Shown here: piece by piece, positions 23,420 through 32,438 of the stretch
How positions within the stretch are numbered: position 1 is the stretch's first letter
Layout of the letters: the number at the start of each line of letters is the position of its first letter
Assembly: GCA_021324115.1 (NCBI GenBank)
Contig: JAJPJS010000025.1
Location: 147,661 to 200,342 of the forward strand
Reading direction: 5' to 3'
From: Nitrososphaerota archaeon
Lineage (GTDB): Archaea; Thermoproteota; Nitrososphaeria; Conexivisphaerales; DTJL01
DNA length: 52,682 bases
Notes under the pieces: model-generated
What the model was told of the DNA's origin: nothing
Databases searched by the model: none
What the model saw: the letters and a program-made list of their open reading frames with translations, nothing else
Translations under genes and position numbers: made by a program

Positions 23420-25984
23420 ATGCACGAGAGGGAGATTACGGGCCTGGTCTGTGCAGCATCTTCTGTCAAGCCGTTCATACTTCCTGAATCTTTTCCCCAT
23501 TATGTGCCTGACAGACCGTTTGAGTTGCAACATATTCGGATACAGATTACGCCAGACTTCGAAAGGGCAGAAATTACTGGAAACGCGAAGTTGCGTTTAA
23601 TATCGAAGAGAAAAGACATCAGGAAGCTCACCCTCGATGCAGCAGAACTGGAAGTGCATTGGGTGAAGCAGGGTGATGCACAGCTTGAGTTCGAACAATC
23701 AGGTGGCAAGCTTGTCATCAACCTCACTTCTCCCTCAGAAATCGGAAGCCAATATGAAATATCAATCGGCTACCAGGGTCATCCAGAGAGAGGTCTCTAC
23801 TTTAGAAAGCCGTCCCCCGAAAGACCCGACCGCCCAGTCCAGCTGTGGACACAGGGTGAAGATGAGCTTTCACACTTTTGGTTCCCCTGCATCGATACTC
23901 CTGCGCAGAAAGTGACGAGTGAAGTGATAGCGGAGGTCCCTGAAAAAATGGTGGCTGTCTCGAACGGCAGGCTCGTATCAGCAGAACCTGGCCCTTCCGG
24001 AAGAACCAAAATCTATCACTGGTCTCAGGACAAGCCCCACAGCATCTACCTGATCAGCTTGGTAGTAGGAGAATATGTGAAGCTTGAGGACACGTCAGAC
24101 GGAGTTCCTATCGAATACTATGTTTACAAAGGGAGGGAGGAGGATGCGAAGCGGAGCTTCTCCGAAACTCCGAGAATGATGAAGTTTTTTGAGGAAAAAA
24201 CAGGCATGAAGTACCCCTGGGATAAGTATGCACAGGTCGTTGTCAGTGATTTCATATTTGGCGGCATGGAAAATACGACGGCGACCACGCTGACAGACAC
24301 GACACTGCATGACGAGCGGGCTCACATCGACTTCAGCAGTGTTCCGCTTGTGGCGCACGAACTTGCGCACATGTGGTTCGGTGACTTGCTCACATGCAGG
24401 CACTGGTCCCACGCCTGGCTGAACGAATCCTTCGCCACATTCTTTGAAGCCCTCTATCAGGAATTCAGCAAGGGCAGGGAAGAATACATCTATGATCTTA
24501 TGGAAAATCTTTCGACCTACCTCGAGGAGTACGAAAAACATTACGCTCGTCCGATCGTGACCAACATTTACGAGAACCCAAGCGAGGTTTTTGACAGGCA
24601 TCTCTACGAAAAAGGAAGTCTGGTCCTGAATATGTTGCGTAACAAGCTGGGTGACTCCGATTTCTTCAGATCGATTCAAAGATACGTTAAGGATAATGCA
24701 TTCGGAATCGTGGAATCCTCTGACCTGGCTCGCGCAGTCGAGCGAACAACAGGGATCAACCTTGATGAATTCTTCGACCAGTGGCTCCACAGGCCTGGTC
24801 ATCCAGAAGTATCTGTAAGCCTTGGGCGCCTTGATGGTTCCGGTGCCATATTACGGGTGAGACAGAAGCAAGAAGAAGATGCATTCAAGTTTGACCTGAA
24901 GGTGGTCGTTGATTACGGAGATACCAGGGATGAACATCAGTTTGTTGTTCTATCCAAAGACCAGTCGTTTTATCTCCCATTGAAGCGAGACCCGGAATAT
25001 CTGTCCATCGACCCTGATTTCACAATCCTGGGAACCGTAGAGTTTGAGAGACCGCTTGAGATGATGCTCCATCAGATTGAAAAAGACGGAGTTACGGGGA
25101 GGATAAGCGCCGCGAAGGGACTTGCAAGAGAAGGAGGTTTGTCTGCCATCAAGGCGCTAAAGAGAGCACTCCTTTCGGACCCGTTCTGGGGGGTACGAGC
25201 CGAGTGCGCAAGGGCTCTTGGTGAGATCGGTAGCGAAGCCGCACAGTCAGCACTCCTGGAAAGCCTGAGCGTGGAGCATCCAAAGGCCAGGCGAGCGGTA
25301 GTCCAGGCACTTGGCAAATTCAGAAAGGAATCCGTTGCCCGGGCCCTTGCTGAAAGGCTGGAAAAGGGGGACCCAAGCTACTTTGTGGAAGCCGAACTGG
25401 CTCGAAGCCTGGGCAAGACAAAGCAAAAAGGGTACGACCAGCTGCTTAGGAACGCCCTCTCAAGACCCTCACATAATGGGGTGATACAGGTTGGCGCACT
25501 TGAAGGACTCTCGAATCATGATAATGATGAGGTGATCGAGCTTCTGAAGGAAAGCACTTCGCAGAAGTACATACCCGCCGTCAGGTATGCCGCCACCATG
25601 GCACTTGGCAAGGTCGGATCGTCAAGAAAAGATATTCACGACCTGCTGGTCTCGCTGCTGAAGGATGAATGGTTCAGGGTAAGGTCCGCCGCCGCGCAGG
25701 CACTCGTGGAGAGAAAGGACCTTGACTCCATCGGTGACCTCGAGGCCGCCGTGAGGTCGGAAGGTGACGGCAGGGTCAGGAGGTCGTTTTATGAAGCAAT
25801 ATCAAGCCTCAGGTCTCTTGGCCCAGCCAATGAAATAAAGCAGTTCAGAGAAGACCTCGAAAAATTGAGAGAGGAGAACAGGCTCATCAAGGAAAGGTTG
25901 GAGAGGCTGGAGGGAAGATTTGAGAGAAAACCTTCAAGACGCCGAAGTAAGGCAAGGAGAACCGGAACGAACGAAACTGTATAA
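23420..25984 (+). CDS. M1 family zinc aminopeptidase with C-terminal HEAT-repeat domain
   Basis: This M1 metallopeptidase removes N-terminal amino acids from peptides, probably in the cytoplasm as there is no signal peptide. The N-terminal β-domain is followed by the exopeptidase motif GGMEN (about residue 288) and the zinc site HELAHMWFGD (about 313), with the third ligand Glu in WLNESFATFFE. The catalytic Tyr is likely in the HLYEKGSLVL segment. After the family C-terminal region, residues from about 550 to 820 form a row of HEAT-like repeats (for example RAECARALGEIG, KARRAVVQALGKF, RYAATMALGKVG, RSAAAQALVERK). A basic coiled tail ends the 854-residue chain. TTTAAATA at 23389-23396 lies 27 nt before ATG 23420 (leaderless). 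Confidence 0.93.
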   Translation: MHEREITGLVCAASSVKPFILPESFPHYVPDRPFELQHIRIQITPDFERAEITGNAKLRLISKRKDIRKLTLDAAELEVHWVKQGDAQLEFEQSGGKLVINLTSPSEIGSQYEISIGYQGHPERGLYFRKPSPERPDRPVQLWTQGEDELSHFWFPCIDTPAQKVTSEVIAEVPEKMVAVSNGRLVSAEPGPSGRTKIYHWSQDKPHSIYLISLVVGEYVKLEDTSDGVPIEYYVYKGREEDAKRSFSETPRMMKFFEEKTGMKYPWDKYAQVVVSDFIFGGMENTTATTLTDTTLHDERAHIDFSSVPLVAHELAHMWFGDLLTCRHWSHAWLNESFATFFEALYQEFSKGREEYIYDLMENLSTYLEEYEKHYARPIVTNIYENPSEVFDRHLYEKGSLVLNMLRNKLGDSDFFRSIQRYVKDNAFGIVESSDLARAVERTTGINLDEFFDQWLHRPGHPEVSVSLGRLDGSGAILRVRQKQEEDAFKFDLKVVVDYGDTRDEHQFVVLSKDQSFYLPLKRDPEYLSIDPDFTILGTVEFERPLEMMLHQIEKDGVTGRISAAKGLAREGGLSAIKALKRALLSDPFWGVRAECARALGEIGSEAAQSALLESLSVEHPKARRAVVQALGKFRKESVARALAERLEKGDPSYFVEAELARSLGKTKQKGYDQLLRNALSRPSHNGVIQVGALEGLSNHDNDEVIELLKESTSQKYIPAVRYAATMALGKVGSSRKDIHDLLVSLLKDEWFRVRSAAAQALVERKDLDSIGDLEAAVRSEGDGRVRRSFYEAISSLRSLGPANEIKQFREDLEKLREENRLIKERLERLEGRFERKPSRRRSKARRTGTNETV

Positions 25985-26038
25985 GTTGGTGATTTGCATC
26001 ATGTTTATAATCAAACTTGCCCTTACAGTGAGACGTCA

Positions 26039-26875
26039 ATGAGCCAGATGCTCTACCGCGTCGCTAAGAGGTGGATAGCGGGGCAAGATGCAGACGAAGC
26101 CCTGCAGATAGCCAGAAGCCTGAATGCTCGCGGGCAGGGTGTGATGCTGAACTATCTTGGTGAGGATATCCTTGACCAGGGGGTCATATCAGCCCACAAC
26201 GAGGAGTACACCAGACTTCAGGAATCCATCAATACCATGAAGCTCGACGCTTCCATATCCGTGAAACTGACCCAGCTGGGGCTCGGCCTGGACGCGGACC
26301 TGGCAAGAAAGAATCTGTTGGGCCTCGCCGAGAAGGCGTCCGGTTTCAGGCAGTTCCTTTGGGTCGACATGGAAGGCTCGAAATATACGGAAAGGACGCT
26401 GGAGCTGTACCATGAACTGTTGGGTTCATTCAGAGGGGTGGGTGTGGCTATTCAGGCCTATCTTAGGCGAAGCGAAAAGGATGTGGAGGCCATACTGGAG
26501 AAAGGAGGCAAGATCCGACTGTGCAAGGGAGCGTACAGGGAAACCCCCGACATCGTATACACCGGAAGACCAGAAATAACCCAGAATTATGTCACGATCA
26601 TGAAAAGGGTATTCCAAAGTGGAGGAAGAGTGGGGATAGCAACTCATGACTCATACCTTATCAGCACGGCGAAGGACCTAGCAAAGGACACCAAATCAGA
26701 ATTCGAGTTTCAGATGCTCAAGGGAATAAGAGACGAGCTCAAGGATAAGCTGGTATCGGACGGCTACCGGATGGTGACGTACCTCCCTTATGGGACAAGC
26801 TGGTATTCCTATTCCAAAAGAAGAATTATGGAGCATCCAAGCAACATTTGGTTGATTCTGCGTTCTCTACTCTAA
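26039..26875 (+). CDS. Proline dehydrogenase, monofunctional
   Basis: This FAD-dependent proline dehydrogenase oxidises proline to 1-pyrroline-5-carboxylate. The protein (278 residues) forms the expected β/α barrel with motifs VMLNYLGED, SVKLTQLGLGLD, FLWVDMEGS, the diagnostic KIRLCKGAYRE, GIATHD and the C-terminal MVTYLPYGTSWYSYSKRRI with substrate-binding Tyr and Arg pair. The longer frame begins at ATG 25994, but GTTTATAA at 26003-26010 predicts transcription start near 26033, so ATG 26039 (MSQMLYRVAKRW) is used. No P5C dehydrogenase gene lies next to it, so the second step must be encoded elsewhere. Confidence 0.9.
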   Translation: MSQMLYRVAKRWIAGQDADEALQIARSLNARGQGVMLNYLGEDILDQGVISAHNEEYTRLQESINTMKLDASISVKLTQLGLGLDADLARKNLLGLAEKASGFRQFLWVDMEGSKYTERTLELYHELLGSFRGVGVAIQAYLRRSEKDVEAILEKGGKIRLCKGAYRETPDIVYTGRPEITQNYVTIMKRVFQSGGRVGIATHDSYLISTAKDLAKDTKSEFEFQMLKGIRDELKDKLVSDGYRMVTYLPYGTSWYSYSKRRIMEHPSNIWLILRSLL

Positions 26876-27023
26876 ATATCGTCGCGTAGTCTTGTTCATT
26901 GACTTGACTTCGACAACTTCCATGCACGCCTGTGGCTCCCTTATGCTCGGATTTTGCATGAATTGTTTCTTCGTATTCAGAAATCGGGATTGACTTAAAG
27001 CACCCCGACGCGAAACCTTCATC

Positions 27024-27947
27024 ATGGTAGGAATAACTCCTCTGAAATATCTGTGGATGGACGGAAAGTTTGTCGCTTGGGAGGATGCAAAAGTCCACGT
27101 TCTTACCCATGCGCTACACTATGGCTATGCGGTGTTCGAAGGTATACGATGTCACAGCACCCCAAAGGGACCGGCCATATTCAGGCTGGACGAACATCTC
27201 GAAAGGTTTCTCAACAGCGCGAAAATATACAGAATGAACATCGGGTACACAGTAAAACAACTGCATGATGAGTGCGTGGAACTCGTAAGACGAAATGGAA
27301 TCCAGGATGCATACATAAGACCGATCGCGTTTTCTGGTTATGGACAGATGGGACTGGACCCAACCAAATGCCCGGTGCAGGTCGCCCTCACTCTATGGAA
27401 CTGGGGAGCCTACCTGGGCGAAGAAGGACTGGAAAAGGGTGTGAGAGCAACAGTATCAAGCTGGATCAGAGTGGATTCAAGGGCGCTTCCACCGCAGGCA
27501 AAGTGTGCTGCCAACTATGCCAATTCAGCGCTGGCTAAAATGGAGGCTACATCGGCAGGTTATGATGAAGCCATAATGCTGAATTCAAACGGAATGGTGG
27601 CGGAGGGGCCGGGCGAAAACATATTCAGGGTCAAGGATGGTGTGGTAAGCACTCCGCCGGCGAGTTCAGGTATCCTAAGGGGGATAACGAGAGACACTGT
27701 GATAAAATTCGTAGAGGACCTTGGATATGTTTTCCGCAGGAATGACTTCACAAGAGAGGAAATATTCACGGCAGATGAGCTTTTCTACACAGGAACCGCC
27801 GCTGGCATAACCCCCATCAGAGAGGTGGATGGGAGATTGATAGGAAACGGTGGCTATCCCATTACAAAGCGCTTTCAGACGCTCTACGATAACGTTATTC
27901 ATGGCCGCGAACCCAAATATGAGGCCTGGTTATCGTACGTCCAGTGA
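27024..27947 (+). CDS. ilvE: Branched-chain amino acid aminotransferase
   Basis: This PLP-dependent fold type IV aminotransferase performs the last step in valine, leucine and isoleucine synthesis. Motifs include KYLWMDGKFVAWEDAKVHV, HALHYGYAVFEGIR, the segment AKCAANYANSALAKMEA around the PLP lysine region, and NGMVAEGPGENIF, SSGILRGITRD and ELFYTGTAAGITPI. The 307 residues match IlvE. ACTTAAAG at 26993-27000 is centred 27-28 nt before ATG 27024, so the mRNA is leaderless and the gene is transcribed separately from proline dehydrogenase. Confidence 0.95.
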   Translation: MVGITPLKYLWMDGKFVAWEDAKVHVLTHALHYGYAVFEGIRCHSTPKGPAIFRLDEHLERFLNSAKIYRMNIGYTVKQLHDECVELVRRNGIQDAYIRPIAFSGYGQMGLDPTKCPVQVALTLWNWGAYLGEEGLEKGVRATVSSWIRVDSRALPPQAKCAANYANSALAKMEATSAGYDEAIMLNSNGMVAEGPGENIFRVKDGVVSTPPASSGILRGITRDTVIKFVEDLGYVFRRNDFTREEIFTADELFYTGTAAGITPIREVDGRLIGNGGYPITKRFQTLYDNVIHGREPKYEAWLSYVQ

Positions 27948-28035
27948 TATACTGGCAGTGACTGTTCAGGACTCTGCCGATGTAGATTCGAAGACAAATG
28001 AAAGCCCGGGCTGGTCCACGGTTAGTCGAAACTTG

Positions 28036-29109
28036 TTACCTGTTCTCCGCCCTCATTTTTTCATAAACTTGCCAGTAGCGGTCAGTGAAATCTTTAATTC
28101 TCTCGGCTCTGCCTCCTGTAACCAGAGTATCAACTTCAGTTCCCCCCACCACCTCGCCGATGCGTGCCGCGGAGATGCCTCTCTCCCTTAAATTACGAAG
28201 AAGATTCTCTTCATGTCCTTCTTTACAGGTCACAAGGAGGGAACCCTGACCAAGCGTCATTGCGGGGTCCAGTCCGAACAGCTGGCACACAGCTGACGTG
28301 GGTTTTGAAATTGGAATGAGCTCCCTTTCTAATCTCAGCCCCATCCGACAACTTCTGACAAGCTCAATGGCACCCTTCACCACACCGCCTTCTGCGACAT
28401 CATGTACTCCCGTGACTTCGACTCCGGAGCCTACAGAGTACGATACAGCCCTTGCATCATTCATGACAGATAGAAGCGCAATGTGGTCCCTTGCCTGTCC
28501 CAGTATCTTCCGGCCAAGCCTGTCGGTTATGTATTTAGGAAATAACCTTGCAAGCACCGCTGTTGCTTCTATGGCCGCAGTTTTTGTCATGATTATCTTG
28601 TCTCCTTCCCCGACTCGTCTTCTGAACACAGAGTCAAAACCACCTGTGCCGATAGCCATACCGGCGCCTATCACGGTGTAATTCCCACCCGGATATTTTC
28701 CTGTGTGCCCTCCTAAAATCGCAACCCCCTCACGCCTGCACTCGTCACTCACAGCCTTCCAGTACCTCAGGAACTGTCTCTGGCTCATCGATCGCGGAAG
28801 GTTGAAGCTGAACAGGGCGTACTGCGGCCATACACCCGACGCAGCAAGGTCAGCAAACAAGGACCTCACAGAAAGCGCGGCCGAATCCACTGGTCCCAGC
28901 TCGCTGATGTAACTCATGGGGTCTGTGGATGCACAGAGCACCTTCCCCTCTCCCAGGTCAACTATCCCCGCATCAATGCCCACCCCGGGGCCCACCATGA
29001 CCTCCTTGCGCCTTGTTCCGACCCTTTTCAAAATCTCACCAAGGAGACCTTCGGTACTCTTACCTTCATCATCCCTTATACCTGTATCCGGTGTGGGCAA
29101 AATGATCAA
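28036..29109 (-). CDS. AIR synthase (PurM/HypE/ThiL-like) family protein
   Basis: The protein belongs to the PurM-like ATP-binding superfamily. It has the N-terminal VGPGVGIDAGIVDLG region, ASTDPMSYI, then SVRSLFADLAASGVWPQYALFSF, GGHTGKYPGGNYTVIG and the C-terminal GVHDVAEGGVVKGAIELV and LGQGSLLVTC motifs. It is nearer to HypE-like archaeal proteins of uncertain role than to purine PurM or ThiL, and no hydrogenase genes are nearby, so substrate is unknown. The longest frame starts at 29160, but the AAATTTATCC box at 29131-29140 predicts TTG 29109 (MIILPTPDTGIRDDEG) as leaderless start, giving 357 residues. Confidence 0.8.
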   Translation of the reverse strand: MIILPTPDTGIRDDEGKSTEGLLGEILKRVGTRRKEVMVGPGVGIDAGIVDLGEGKVLCASTDPMSYISELGPVDSAALSVRSLFADLAASGVWPQYALFSFNLPRSMSQRQFLRYWKAVSDECRREGVAILGGHTGKYPGGNYTVIGAGMAIGTGGFDSVFRRRVGEGDKIIMTKTAAIEATAVLARLFPKYITDRLGRKILGQARDHIALLSVMNDARAVSYSVGSGVEVTGVHDVAEGGVVKGAIELVRSCRMGLRLERELIPISKPTSAVCQLFGLDPAMTLGQGSLLVTCKEGHEENLLRNLRERGISAARIGEVVGGTEVDTLVTGGRAERIKDFTDRYWQVYEKMRAENR

Positions 29110-29296
29110 CCAGCGTTCAGGTATCCGATGGGATAAATTTATTTCTGAAGGATGACACAAGCAAAGCAGCCCGCTATCAGGTACAACCTTCCCGTCCGTT
29201 AAGATTTACAGACGTCTAGAAAATGCAATCAGTACTCCGTTTTCGTGACAATCGGTACATAAAGATTAAAAACCATCCACGTATGTTCGAATACTT

Positions 29297-29560
29297 ATGC
29301 CTCACTTCATCGTTATTACATCCAACGCCAAAGATGAACTGAGAACAAAAGAACTCAGTGATGCTCATATGTCGTATCTGAAGATGCTGCAAGATGAAGG
29401 CAAACTCGAATTTGCCGGTAGATTCGTGGATGGTGAGGGCGGATTATATGCTCTTAACGTTAGTGATCGAGTGGAAGCAGAGAAACTCGCCGCACGTGAT
29501 CCCTATCACTCGAGCGGCTACAGAAAGTACATGATACGGGGCTGGGAGAGGCGTCTTTGA
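29297..29560 (+). CDS. YciI-like protein
   Basis: This is a small (87 residues) ferredoxin-like α+β protein of the YciI family. It has a conserved His in the first half (DAHMSYLKMLQDEGKLEFAGRF in part), an EAEKLAARDPYHSSGYRKYM core with the Asp-Pro-Tyr motif, and terminal GWERRL. Members are proposed to be small catalytic or stress-related proteins, but the function is not settled. ATG 29297 lies about 28 nt after GATTAAAAA (29264-29272) and appears leaderless. The gene stands alone. Confidence 0.8.
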   Translation: MPHFIVITSNAKDELRTKELSDAHMSYLKMLQDEGKLEFAGRFVDGEGGLYALNVSDRVEAEKLAARDPYHSSGYRKYMIRGWERRL

Positions 29561-29619
29561 CCGGGCTGAGAGGTAGTTGCAGTCCTTCTCGATATGCTTG
29601 AAAGTTTGTGATCTTAATC

Positions 29620-30444
29620 TCATTCGGCAGATTCCGCAGAAGCTACGGTTCTTTCAACATGCATGACTTTGCGTGACTCTGAATACAGCTTAAATGCAGC
29701 GTCAACACTGGCTTCCTCGTGTACGATTGCTCTAACGGCCTTTATCATGCCCACCGGGGAGTCAGACTGGAATATGTTGCGTCCCATGTCGACACCCACA
29801 GCGCCTTCTGATATGGCATTGTAGGCAAGTCTGAGAGCATCTTCCTCAGGAATCTTCTTTCCTCCAGCTATCACAAGGGGGACCGGACAACCGTCGACGA
29901 CTTTGGAAAAGCCCTCACAATAGTAGGTCTTCACGATGTGCGCCCCCAGCTCTGCCGCAATTCGGGTGGCCAGGCCCAGGTATCTCGCATCTCTGTTCAT
30001 TTCCCTTCCTACAGCGGTCACAGCGAGCACCGGCATGCCATACCTTTCGCCTTCATCAACCAACCGGGAGAGGTTGAGCAGAGTCTGTCTCTCGAACTCG
30101 CCTCCAACAAATATCGAGACAGCAACAGCGGAGGCGTTGAGTCTTATCGCCTCTTCGACGGACGTTGTAACACCTTCGTTCGACAGCTCTTTGAGTATAC
30201 TTGTCCCACCCGAAACTCGAAGCACAATTGGCACCCTGATATCATCAGAAACAGATGTTCTCAATACACCCCGCGTCAACATCAGGCTGTCTGCATAAGG
30301 GATCAGAGGCTCAAGCGTCCTTCTTGGATTTTCGAGACCCGTGGTCGGGCCCTGGAAGTAGCCATGGTCGACCGCGAGCATTACCGTTCGTCCTGTCTGC
30401 GAATTGAGAATTCTTGCGAGCCTGTTTTTCAAACCCCAACTCAT
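29620..30444 (-). CDS. LsrF-like DhnA-type aldolase/thiolase
   Basis: The protein is a TIM-barrel Schiff-base enzyme. It resembles bacterial LsrF, the thiolase that cleaves the phosphorylated AI-2 derivative, over its full length: WGLKNRLARI, TVMLAVDHGYFQGPTTGLE, ELSNEGVTTSVEEAIRLN, GMPVLAVTAVGREM, LATRIAAELGAHIVKTYY (with the Schiff-base Lys), CPVPLVIAGGKKIPEEDAL and GVDMGRNIFQSDSPVGMIKAV. The wider family includes archaeal class I aldolases and ADTH synthase, but DHGYFQGPTTGLE and GRNIFQS are the LsrF pattern. The other Lsr genes are absent. The gene follows the Zn alcohol dehydrogenase on the same strand, with its own weak TATA (AACTATAT, near 30486-30493). The real substrate is unknown. 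Confidence 0.82.
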   Translation of the reverse strand: MSWGLKNRLARILNSQTGRTVMLAVDHGYFQGPTTGLENPRRTLEPLIPYADSLMLTRGVLRTSVSDDIRVPIVLRVSGGTSILKELSNEGVTTSVEEAIRLNASAVAVSIFVGGEFERQTLLNLSRLVDEGERYGMPVLAVTAVGREMNRDARYLGLATRIAAELGAHIVKTYYCEGFSKVVDGCPVPLVIAGGKKIPEEDALRLAYNAISEGAVGVDMGRNIFQSDSPVGMIKAVRAIVHEEASVDAAFKLYSESRKVMHVERTVASAESAE

Positions 30445-30513
30445 ATTCTATGTCCTACCTGCCTTCATCAAATGACGGCATGGCACATATAGTTAAAGGT
30501 TATCGGATTTAGT

Positions 30514-31539
30514 TCAGTCACTGAACATCACGGTTTTCAATGATTCGCCTTTCATGCTCAATTCCACCGCCTTCTCAAATTCTTCGAGCCGGAACCTGTG
30601 AGTTATCATTTTGCGGAGCCCCAGGTCGTCATCTTTCATCATCTGAAGCGCCAGATTGGTCTCTATTTCGCTAGCACCATAACTCGTTTCTATCGACTGC
30701 TCGGAATTGAAAAGATCTGAAAGGTCATACTCAAGTCGAGAACCCTTTATCGGCACGCCGAACAGGCAGATTTTCCCTCCCTTTCTGATCGACCTGACCG
30801 CCTGCGTCACTGCCGCCGGACTTCCCGCTGCCACGATGGCCAGGTCTGCACCCAACCCCGAGGTCTTTCTTCGGATGCTGTCAGGAACATCTGTTTGACT
30901 TGCGTCGTAAGCTTCCTCCGCCCCCATATCATACGCTATTGCAAGTCTCTTCTTGTTGACGTCGGAAACAAACACCCTTGTGCCCGACCTTGACAGCAGC
31001 CTAACGTGGGTCAGTCCGACTGGACCGGAGCCAACCACTACGGCCGTTTTCGCATTTTTTGCACCTGCTCTCTGTAAACCTCGGATGCAGCAGGCTGTTG
31101 GCTCAATAAGCGCTCCATCCTCAAAATCGAGTTTGTCGGGAAGTTTCAGCACCCCTCCCCTTTCGACGTTCCATGCAGGGGCGATGAAATATTCTGAAAA
31201 TCCTCCTGGTACGATGTTGCTACTCCTGTATCTATTGCACATCGTCGGATTTCCGGCGATACAGAGCTCGCATTCACCACATGGAACATGGTGGTGGACA
31301 AAAACTCTGTCGCCCGGAGAGAATCCCTTTACTCCCTGTCCCGTTTCTTCCACAACTCCAGCAGGTTCGTGTCCAACCACGGGCATGGCCGCTGTGTACG
31401 TACCGTGGATCTTTTCCAGGTCCGTGCCGCAAAGACCGCACACCTTCATTTTCACAAGGAGTTCTCCCGGTGCGGGGTGTGGAGCCTCGATGGTTCTTAC
31501 CTTGAACCCTCCAGCTGGGTCGTAAATGACAGCCTTCAT
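30514..31539 (-). CDS. Zinc-dependent medium-chain alcohol/sorbitol/threonine-type dehydrogenase
   Basis: This MDR-superfamily NAD(P)-dependent dehydrogenase of 341 residues has catalytic zinc motif CGLCGTD and GHEPAGVVEETG, structural zinc cysteines CGECELCIAGNPTMC, and the nucleotide-binding VVVGSGPVGLTHVRLL, with D(VN) after the second strand suggesting NAD preference. Closest subgroups are threonine 3-dehydrogenase and polyol dehydrogenases. The longest frame begins at 31560, but CTTAAATT at 31564-31571 lies 28 nt before ATG 31539 (MKAVIYDP, the usual MDR start). Together with the downstream LsrF-like aldolase it could act in sugar or polyol catabolism (inference). Confidence 0.9.
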   Translation of the reverse strand: MKAVIYDPAGGFKVRTIEAPHPAPGELLVKMKVCGLCGTDLEKIHGTYTAAMPVVGHEPAGVVEETGQGVKGFSPGDRVFVHHHVPCGECELCIAGNPTMCNRYRSSNIVPGGFSEYFIAPAWNVERGGVLKLPDKLDFEDGALIEPTACCIRGLQRAGAKNAKTAVVVGSGPVGLTHVRLLSRSGTRVFVSDVNKKRLAIAYDMGAEEAYDASQTDVPDSIRRKTSGLGADLAIVAAGSPAAVTQAVRSIRKGGKICLFGVPIKGSRLEYDLSDLFNSEQSIETSYGASEIETNLALQMMKDDDLGLRKMITHRFRLEEFEKAVELSMKGESLKTVMFSD

Positions 31540-31575
31540 AGCTCGTCGACAACCACTCATCCCAATTTAAGCGAA

Positions 31576-32199
31576 TCATTCATTTTTGAATTCGTCTAGG
31601 GAAATTATTTCTAGAGTTTGTCTGTCGACAATATTTCGTATTTCTGCTCGAAGCCCTTTCATATCGATATCATTACATGAGCTGACAGGCACGGATTCGA
31701 GCTTTCTCAGTACCCGAGGCATCATGTTGAGAGCTACCTCCAGCTCCCCCCTTTGATAATGAACGTACACAGCACACAAAAGTATGAGCCCCTGAAGTGT
31801 CTCCTTACCACCGCCGGGCGGTGTCCTTCTCCAGATCGACTCAAGCACCTCATGAGCCTCCCAAAAACGCTCTGCGCGATAGAGCGAAATCGCCGCCGCG
31901 AAAGCTTGATCATCGGATTGGAACCTCCTTTCCCTGCGCAGGTCTTCGATCGTTTCCACTGGACCCAGTACCTGTTCCAGCTTGGATGCTGACATTGCCA
32001 CCTTGACCGGGTCTTCAGAAAATACATCAAACTCGATAGCCCTGCTCGACACCCTGACGTTCACAGCTTGAAGAGAACTCGCTTCGGATACGATTCGCTT
32101 CACCCAATTTATCGTAGATTCATTAGGTGAAAGATCGTTCTTCAGGAGCCTGATCAGCAACCTGTGTTTGCCACCATCACCAAGAACTTCAGATGGCAT
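31576..32199 (-). CDS. DUF309 domain protein
   Basis: The C-terminal two thirds hold the DUF309 helical motif RAERFWEAHEVLESIWR, then ETLQGLILLCAVYVHYQRGELEVALNMM (quoted in two parts), in which His and Glu/Trp residues are conserved. The N-terminal part (about 90 residues, HRLLIRLLKND and INWVKRIVSEASSLQAVNV) is a separate α/β segment. Function is unknown. ATG 32235 gives 219 residues, but it sits inside the TATA-like TGTAAATG; ATG 32199 (MPSEVLGDGGKHR) is preferred, giving 207 residues. A small putative gene precedes it on the same strand. Confidence 0.75.
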   Translation of the reverse strand: MPSEVLGDGGKHRLLIRLLKNDLSPNESTINWVKRIVSEASSLQAVNVRVSSRAIEFDVFSEDPVKVAMSASKLEQVLGPVETIEDLRRERRFQSDDQAFAAAISLYRAERFWEAHEVLESIWRRTPPGGGKETLQGLILLCAVYVHYQRGELEVALNMMPRVLRKLESVPVSSCNDIDMKGLRAEIRNIVDRQTLEIISLDEFKNE

Positions 32200-32267
32200 C
32201 TGCTGAGCAAAGCGGGAGAAGACCCACAAAAACATTTACATCAAATCTATCTCTTTGACCCACCTGC

Positions 32268-32438
32268 TTAGCTTGACTCAACATCATCAGGAAGAAGTCG
32301 AACGAGGGCGATAGCAGCATCGAATTTCGAAATTATGGCCTTCCTCACCTGATCATCATACGCTGAATCTCCACTCCATCTCTGGCCTGTAGCTGCGCTC
32401 TGGGTTCTCTCTTCTTTCTGGGCGAATTTCATCCTCAT
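32268..32438 (-). CDS. Putative small protein, 56 aa
   Basis: A short open frame starts at ATG 32438 (MRMKFAQKEERTQS) and ends at TAA 32268-32270. It encodes 56 residues: a polar N-terminal half, then an amphipathic helix (VRKAIISKFDAAIALVRLL) and an acidic end (DDVESS). A GGAGG on the minus strand at 32450-32454 lies 11 nt upstream of the ATG. It is 68 nt upstream of the DUF309 start on the same strand and fills an otherwise unexplained 430-nt gap. I recognise no family. Support is the Shine-Dalgarno, position and protein-like composition only. Confidence 0.4.
   Translation of the reverse strand: MRMKFAQKEERTQSAATGQRWSGDSAYDDQVRKAIISKFDAAIALVRLLPDDVESS

Noticed and set aside
24095-24802. 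235-codon open frame antisense to the M1 aminopeptidase gene
   Set aside because: It mirrors a fully conserved metallopeptidase coding region on the other strand and has no family resemblance, promoter or Shine-Dalgarno.
29938-30492. 184-codon plus-strand frame over the LsrF-like gene
   Set aside because: It is antisense to a strongly conserved enzyme and has no support of its own.
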